DNA from: Lumbricus rubellus
Lineage: Eukaryota > Annelida > Clitellata > Crassiclitellata > Lumbricidae
Length of the DNA: 64,000 nt
Reading direction: 5' to 3'
Assembly: GCA_945859605.1 (NCBI GenBank)
Contig: OX243824.1
Coordinates: 1,467,331 to 1,531,330, forward strand
Made by a program: the position numbers and the translations under genes. Below are positions 58,745 through 64,000 of this stretch, one piece after another. The notes beneath the pieces are model-generated. The model was not told the DNA's origin. It did not search any database and saw only the letters and a list, made by a program, of their open reading frames with translations. The first letter of the stretch is position 1, and each line of letters begins with the position of its first letter.

Positions 58745-59126
58745 TCCTAATACGTGTTACCAGTCCTCCTGTATGGTGCGGAAACCTAGACGCTAACGGT
58801 GGCTCTTGCGAGGAAACTGGACGCTTTTCACCAATGGGAGTCCGTTTCACCGCACACATAACCAAATAATGCTGAAATATACAGACGCACCGAACAACAA
58901 CCAATCTCGTCGATGATTGAAGAGCGAAGACTGGGAACGTTTGGCCATTTCGCAAGAAGCGATGGCAGTCAAGACCATGCCAGAGCTTTGCGCGCCATGA
59001 TTCGTGGCGCCCCCCAAGACCTGGAAGAGGCCGGTTGGACGACCAAGACACACATGGACCCGGACGGTCGACGCAGACCTGAGACCGCTGGGCCTTGGAC
59101 TAAACGCAGCTTGGAGAAGTGCGCAG
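58745..59126 (+). pseudogene. LINE C-terminal fragment, left half
   Basis: Frames encode LPVLLYGAET, a stop, LARKLDAFHQW, IEERRLGTFGHFARSD, then (shifted) RPVGRPRHTWTRTVDADLRP and LGLNAAWRSAQ. This is the C-terminus of an I/Jockey- or RTE-like LINE protein. It is cut at 59126 by the hAT element and resumes at 61405. Several frameshifts show it was already dead. Confidence 0.75.
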
Positions 59127-61404
59127 TAGGGATATGACAAAAAATTTTTTTCCAGAATTTCAAATTCCCCATAGTATCATGAGTGGAGCTTTTGCTTTTC
59201 TAAAAGAAAAAGAATAGTGGTTAGTGTCAACTCTTAAAAAATGTCACCCACCCGCCAAAAAATTGTTTTATTGCTATCTTGCTTCTTGAATCTTTTCTTG
59301 ATGTATAAATGTATATAGATTGGAAGTTGAAAACTATTTAAAGGTCTTACACCAGATTTCTTGCAATTGCAGTTGGAATAAAAAAATCAACTGAACTTTA
59401 CAGACACTTTCAAGATGTCTAAAAAGGCACCTTCTGCTACAGAAAGAAACAAGAAAGTTTGGTCTTCAAATTTGGTACAGTTTCAAAAAGCTAAGAATTC
59501 AAGGAAACATAACACTGTTAGCAGTCTTGACACGATGTCAAAAATGCCTATGGAACTGCATATCTTGAATAGATTCAAGACTTTGGCTTCAACACTGAAA
59601 GGCAAAAAAGAAAGAGTTCTGATAATTGCTGAAGAGGTCAAAAACTTATGGAGAAAGCTTAACTTTCCAATCCAGCAAGGCAAATCTTCAGTTGAAAGAA
59701 AAATCGAAAATGTAATTAAGAAATACGAAAAACATTGTCGAAGACCTGGTAATCAAGTCTTTACCAGTTTGTTCAATGTGACAGATGAGAATGGAGAATG
59801 GTTTTGCCGAGAAGACAGAGAATTCTATGACCTTCAGACGTCGACTAAAGGAAAAGTTGGTTATTGTACCTTAAAGACAGATACAAAAGGACTTCACCCT
59901 AGAAAGCTACAGTTGATTAAGTTAAAAGTTAGTCAAGACACCAATGTTGAATTAAGCAGTGAAGAAGAAGAAGAAAGTTGTGGTACTGAAGAAGAAAAAC
60001 AGGATTCCAGCAGTGCCTATGAAGATTTGGATGCTCCAACAACATCTAAAAGACAAAGAACTGATTCAGCAGTAAAGTTAGTGACATCAGCAAAACTTAG
60101 TACAAGAAAGGCGCACACAGTCTGCAAAACTCTTGCAAAGAGTGGAATTTCTCTTCCAACTCCAAGTCAAAGTGGTGTTTACAAAGCGACAATGAAAGCA
60201 GGAGAACAATTAAAGCAACACTATAAGGAAACTTTAAGGAACGAGAATTGGAGCTTGCACTTTGATGGGAAGCGCATAAAGAAGAGAGAGTATCAAGTTG
60301 TAGTTCTGAAAAATGAAAATAGAGAAGTTAAACTATCGGTTCTTGAACTAATCAATGGAAAAGGTGAGACTATATTTAATGGAATAAAGACTGTGCTTGA
60401 TGAATATGAGCTATGGCCTGCAATTAAGATAATTATTTCTGATACAACCTCTGCAAATACAGGAAAATCTATTGGTGCAGTCACACGGCTACAGAATCAT
60501 TTTGTTCGGCTTGGATTACAGAAACCTCTTTATATTGGATGCCAACATCATGTTCTCGACACAATACTGAAACATGTTATGGATGATTGTTTTGATGGAG
60601 CAACCACCTCACCAAACCTCAGTTATTGGTTCATTACGAAAGTAACAGAAGAGTACGAGCAATTGAAAGCATCGTTTGACAATTCTGGAAATGCTCTGAA
60701 GAAAGTAGAACAAATTGACTGGCGAGATGACATGGCTTTCCTTCACCATTTGATTGCTTGTTACAAGGATTTTAAGAGTACAGGAAGCTTTCCTATGGTA
60801 GAATTCAAAACACTGCCAAATATAAGCAATGCAAGATGGAATAGCAGAGCAATTTTTGCCTTGCTAGCTTACATTTTAATTCCGCAATTCCAGCAGTCAC
60901 CTGAAGGTCAGTCAGCATGTGACTTTATTTGTGGTACTTGGAGTGACATCTGGTTTTCTGGCCAGTACTATAATCCTGACAACTTTGATAATCTAGCAGA
61001 AGTGTGTCAAAATCATTCAAAGGCATTAAAGTCATTGAGGAACTTTTGGTCTGTGGAGCCAACACCGATTCCAACACAACGGTCAAATATATGTGCTGAA
61101 AGAGCAATTAAAGTTATGCAGGACTTACTTCCACTGTGTAAAAGCATTGACAAACTGAGTATTAAATTTCTTTTGTCAAACGAACACTAAAAAATCTGTA
61201 CTTTAAAACGTTTAATTCTATTTTCCGATGTGCGGCACAGCTGTGCCAGTGTTTATATACATTATACAATGTAATTTGTTTTTCTATTTGGTGGGTGACA
61301 TTTTTTAAGAGTTGACACTTGCCACTGGTGTTTTTTTGATCTTTGCATAAAAACTCCACAACAAATGACATGGGGAAAGGGTTTTAAAAATAGTCATATA
61401 CCTA
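59127..61404 (+). mobile_element. hAT-like autonomous DNA transposon
   Basis: The tips TAGGGATATGAC and GTCATATACCTA are near-perfect inverted repeats. The direct 8-mer GTGCGCAG flanks them (59119-59126 and 61405-61412). Inside each end lies a second, perfect 30-bp inverted repeat beginning AGTGTCAACTCTTAAAAAAT (59223 and ending 61318). An intact 591-codon transposase frame fills the centre. An 8-bp duplication and a TAGGG tip (as in Activator-type ends) support hAT. It is inserted in a LINE fossil whose frame can be followed across the site. Confidence 0.9.
59415..61190 (+). CDS. hAT-like transposase, 591 aa, apparently intact
   Basis: An ATG (AAGATGTC context) opens an uninterrupted frame to TAA. 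The N-terminal ~150 residues are basic and may bind DNA, but no BED zinc finger is visible. Residues ~181-215 are an acidic linker ending in a basic KRQR. The catalytic region has candidate acids D284 (SLHFDGKR) and D343 (IIISDTTSANTG), a C376-x2-H379 pair (GCQHHVLD) matching the hAT CxxH motif, and E562 (SNICAERAIKVMQ) where hAT enzymes carry their last acid. The C-terminus (LSIKFLLSNEH) resembles the end of the hAT dimerisation domain. Expected role: excision and integration with 8-bp target duplications. Catalytic assignments are by motif position only. Confidence 0.85.
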   Translation: MSKKAPSATERNKKVWSSNLVQFQKAKNSRKHNTVSSLDTMSKMPMELHILNRFKTLASTLKGKKERVLIIAEEVKNLWRKLNFPIQQGKSSVERKIENVIKKYEKHCRRPGNQVFTSLFNVTDENGEWFCREDREFYDLQTSTKGKVGYCTLKTDTKGLHPRKLQLIKLKVSQDTNVELSSEEEEESCGTEEEKQDSSSAYEDLDAPTTSKRQRTDSAVKLVTSAKLSTRKAHTVCKTLAKSGISLPTPSQSGVYKATMKAGEQLKQHYKETLRNENWSLHFDGKRIKKREYQVVVLKNENREVKLSVLELINGKGETIFNGIKTVLDEYELWPAIKIIISDTTSANTGKSIGAVTRLQNHFVRLGLQKPLYIGCQHHVLDTILKHVMDDCFDGATTSPNLSYWFITKVTEEYEQLKASFDNSGNALKKVEQIDWRDDMAFLHHLIACYKDFKSTGSFPMVEFKTLPNISNARWNSRAIFALLAYILIPQFQQSPEGQSACDFICGTWSDIWFSGQYYNPDNFDNLAEVCQNHSKALKSLRNFWSVEPTPIPTQRSNICAERAIKVMQDLLPLCKSIDKLSIKFLLSNEH

Positions 61405-61480
61405 GTGCGCAGGACCGTAGTGGTTGGCGGAGAATTGTGGAGACGGCTACGCTCCAGAGTGGGGCTCGCCCTTGATGATG
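61405..61480 (+). pseudogene. LINE C-terminal fragment, right half
   Basis: Encodes DRSGWRRIVETATLQSGARP then stop codons and GATGATGAT repeats. After the target duplication is discounted it continues directly from AAWRSAQ at 59126. Confidence 0.8.
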
Positions 61481-61609
61481 ATAATATTGGATGTTTACTA
61501 TATCTTTCATAGGTCGGATGAATCACCATCTCCGCAGTTCATTGTCTAAAATTATAAAAATATTATAAGAGTAATTAAGTCATAACAGAGCAACTACCGC
61601 TGGACAATT

Positions 61610-61690
61610 ACCTCCGGACGGTGCCAGTCCCAAGCCCGGATAAAGGAGGAGGGCGACGCAACTGATCTTTGTTATCACATTGTCGTCAGA
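61610..61690 (+). repeat. Dispersed block, best-preserved copy
   Basis: GGTGCCAGTCCCAAGCCCGG then ATAAAGGAGGAGGGCGACGC. It is very similar to 12620 and 14895 despite little flanking similarity, so this short core is conserved more strongly than its surroundings. Confidence 0.6.
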
Positions 61691-61738
61691 CTCAATCATC
61701 TACCACTACGGGTATTCAAAGATGAGGAGATAATCAAC

Positions 61739-61898
61739 CAGGGTGAGAATTGCCGGGGGGTTTGGGGGGGGGGGGGTTCAACCCCCCAGTCTTTCTTAGA
61801 ACCCCATGTTAAAGTATGTTTTTCATACCCGAATTTCAAGTTTATCATAGGCCACTCCCCCCCCTACCCCCAGTTATTTTTCCACAATTCTCATACTG
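61739..61898. mobile_element. 160-bp hAT-type MITE with 8-bp target duplication
   Basis: Ends CAGGGTGAGAATTG ... CAATTCTCATACTG are inverted repeats. The 8-mer TAATCAAC flanks both sides (61731-61738 and 61899-61906). The interior has a long G-run and a matching C-rich stretch. A related end occurs near 35312-35385. Confidence 0.85.
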
Positions 61899-61906
61899 TA
61901 ATCAAC

Positions 61907-63269
61907 AGCTTTAGCAACCTGTACATTAATTGGCCTGATAATTGTTTGGTTATTGATCTTTCAGCGTTGAACATCTCCGCACTTACATCATCACTATTTT
62001 CTTTCCGGAATAAGTTACCTATTATAGTCTCCGTAATGAACTTCTTTGTCTGCAGTCTTTTCCCCTTTCCGCAAGCGTTTGAAAACCATTCTCTTTGATT
62101 GTGGTTTGATGTCAGGTCGGGAGCGCCTCTGAGGAGTTCTCTTGATTGGGCGCTATATAAATATACGATTACAATTACAAGATGACTTCAACAACTTCTC
62201 CGATGCGGTTCATTTGTGGCGCCGGTAAGACACCCTTGTGTTGGATATTTTCTTGCTATATATAAGTCGGAATTTTGCAAAATTTTGTTCTGTAATAACT
62301 TTTTTTGTGTTGTAGGCCTTATATGGCCATAATTTGCCGTCGTCGATTACTGTTCACTTGACGTTCGATTATTATTATTTATAGTATTTTTATAGCGCCT
62401 CTTCAAAACTACTCAGAGGCGCTCTCTGCGCTAACTATCCGAAATGATGTTAAGTGTCATAACAACAAGAAAATTTCATCAATTAGCAAAATAAGTCACA
62501 TACTCACAGTGAGCCGGAAACAGTATTCAGTGGCGATCCCTCGCAGACACGTAGAATCAGCCAACCGAATCCCTTCAGATGGTGTGAAAGTTCAGAGTCT
62601 CTGAATTGACCTGATAACGGGTTGGCTTCGACAAAACAACAATGAATGCTTAGCTTTAAAACGCAAAAAATTGAACTTTGTTCGTTTTGTTCCATATGTT
62701 CGTAGTTCACTGTAGCCTCCAATCTGCCGCATGCTATGCAATAGGCCTACAATTATACAAATGGAAATGCACAACGAGTTCCAATGAGACAGGTCTTGTA
62801 CGTGAGCCCGAAGAGGAGTCTCTTTTAAAGAGGCGCTATATAAAATCGGCGTAATTCATTATTTCTCTGCATTAATTTAGCCTTCACTTTAAGTTGAATA
62901 ATCCGCTGAAAGATCTTATTAAAAAACGAAATTTACTATCACTCTCTTCAAAAGTTTCTGAGCATGAAAAAGTTTATAAAGCTTCTGAAGCAATTCTGCC
63001 TTTGTAAAACTGTAAATTTCCCGGATTACATAAGACCGTTGAGAACTGTTAAAAAATAATTACCGTTGGTGTCAATTTCCAACCGAAGAAACCAACAAAC
63101 TCTTCATCTTTATATCGACAAGTGCACGTGTAATATCAAATCATCCATTAAGATGAGTTCTGGCCTACGTAATGATCCATGAAGCCGCTAGGTGGCGTTC
63201 GGTACCAGATAACGTATCGTTCTGCACAGGCATTAGGCCTAATTGCATTAACCCAATGCAATATGTACA
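61907..63269. other. Repeat tails and non-coding sequence
   Basis: LINE 3' ends lie at 62040-62175 (plus; GGGAGCGCCTCTGAGGAGTT, GGGCGCTATATAAATATACG), 62365-62430 (minus) and 62800-62860 (plus; GAGGCGCTATATAAAATCGG). A bipartite motif (GGTAAGACACCCTTGTG then CTATATATAAG) is at 62226-62262. Minus-strand frames at 62504-62774 have no recognisable family. No gene is called. Confidence 0.5.
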
Positions 63270-63345
63270 ATATATTGGAGCGCCTCTGAGTAGTTTCTTG
63301 AAGAGGCGCTATATAAATTCTAATAATGAATGAATGAATGAATAT
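63270..63345 (+). mobile_element. LINE/SINE tail
   Basis: TTGGAGCGCCTCTGAGTAGT, GAAGAGGCGCTATATAAATT and GAAT repeats, with only the last ~75 bp present. Confidence 0.75.
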
Positions 63346-64000
63346 ATAAAAACTAAGTAGAATTATTTTGAGTAAAAAGGCAATGTAATCCGCGATGGAA
63401 TTTTCTTGAGCCCCGTAGGCCTACACGAAATCATGCTTCACTTCAATGCGTGTACATGTAGGCTACGTTAAAAAAATCTTCCATCTTACACCTTTATAAT
63501 AGGTTATTACATTTTTATATAATAAATATTTTCGTGTATTTTCGTGTATTTAATTGGAATAAGCATGTTCTTGGCTGCATGGCAGCTCTGTCAAAATAAA
63601 ATCGATTGGTAGAGATGTGGAATCGGTTCCAGTTACAAACTGAAACAGAAGACAAACTTCTTAGGCGGATGACGTTTTTACATGAAGATTTCAGATCGGA
63701 ATTATGTGGAAGAGAATCAAATGAGGATCTGGAATGATCAATGGATGCGATCCTATCATCTAGCACTGTTCTCACTCGAGATCTGGCAGTGTCAGTTCCA
63801 TGCCTAGAGAAAGGAGAGGCACGACGCTAATCAACCCTCATTGAAACGTAGAGTCGTTCAGCAGAAACTAACTGCACTTAGACACCTTTAAATTTTTGAC
63901 AAAATATATACATATAGCATAAATTAACTGAAGCAGCGGTCACTCTTACCATCTGAACAATTACATCGGTGAATTACCATATTTTATATAAACCACAAAG
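63346..64000. other. Non-coding end of window with dispersed block
   Basis: Positions 63784-63835 carry a diverged copy of the CCATGCCTAGAGAAAGGAGA block, and 63882-63920 the motif TTAGACACCTTTAAATTTT followed by ATATATACATATAG. A minus-strand frame at 63515-63775 has no recognisable domain. A weaker motif copy is at about 63487. Confidence 0.4.

Noticed and set aside
59223..61318. Taking the 30-bp AGTGTCAACTC repeats as the ends of the hAT element
   Set aside because: No target duplication flanks them; moving out to TAGGGATATGAC / GTCATATACCTA gives a perfect 8-bp duplication and restores the surrounding LINE frame.

Overview
This is a gene-poor, repeat-saturated stretch of animal nuclear DNA. 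It shows spliced exons with GT..AG borders, C2H2 zinc fingers, a CARD-like death-fold, CR1/L2-like, RTE-like and restriction-endonuclease-type LINEs, tRNA-headed SINEs, hAT and Tc1/mariner DNA transposons, and many microsatellites. The mix suits a marine invertebrate, perhaps a deuterostome such as an echinoderm, hemichordate or cephalochordate. That placement is inference; nothing here fixes the species.

Layout. Positions 1-22000 are a mosaic of old repeats: LINE 3' ends, SINEs, short inverted-repeat elements, two diverged copies of a ~1.1-kb composite repeat (5.2-6.3 kb and 15.9-17.1 kb), and another repeat seen at 6.8-7.1 plus 9.2-9.8 kb and again at 20.2-21.1 kb. Positions 22031-31781 form one giant, nearly perfect palindrome. 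Its arms are ~4.57 kb and built of several tandem arrays, its spacer is 36 bp, and its tips read TA-GGGTGTC...GACACCC-TA as in Tc1/mariner transposons. The right arm alone carries a decayed Tc1/mariner insertion. Positions 32-46 kb hold more repeats, two exons of a minus-strand C2H2 zinc-finger gene (36097-37690) and a 1.47-kb transposon with a 9-bp target duplication (43820-45284).

Positions 46070-56285 carry a plus-strand gene whose exon phases can be chained: F-box-like exon, CARD-like exon, an exon with a possible TRADD-N-like region, and a terminal beta-propeller-like exon followed by AATAAA. A tandem duplication from inside the CARD exon to inside the next exon produced a chimeric exon. 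A retrotransposon with reverse transcriptase and a PD-(D/E)XK-like nuclease region lies in an intron of the second unit and is itself broken by a hAT-type MITE. Distally, an RTE-like LINE is nested in a CR1-like LINE (56.5-58.7 kb), and an apparently intact hAT-like transposon (59127-61404, 591-codon transposase, 8-bp target duplication) is nested in another LINE fragment.

How it fits together. Only two host genes are visible. The CARD/propeller gene looks like an innate-immunity or cell-death adaptor or receptor, by architecture only. The rest records successive transposition. Near-identical duplicated segments differ by short TA-bounded palindromes (TAGGCCTA, TACATGTA, TACCGGTA), as expected of Tc1/mariner excision footprints. 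The giant palindrome has exactly the tips that would leave TAGGCCTA.
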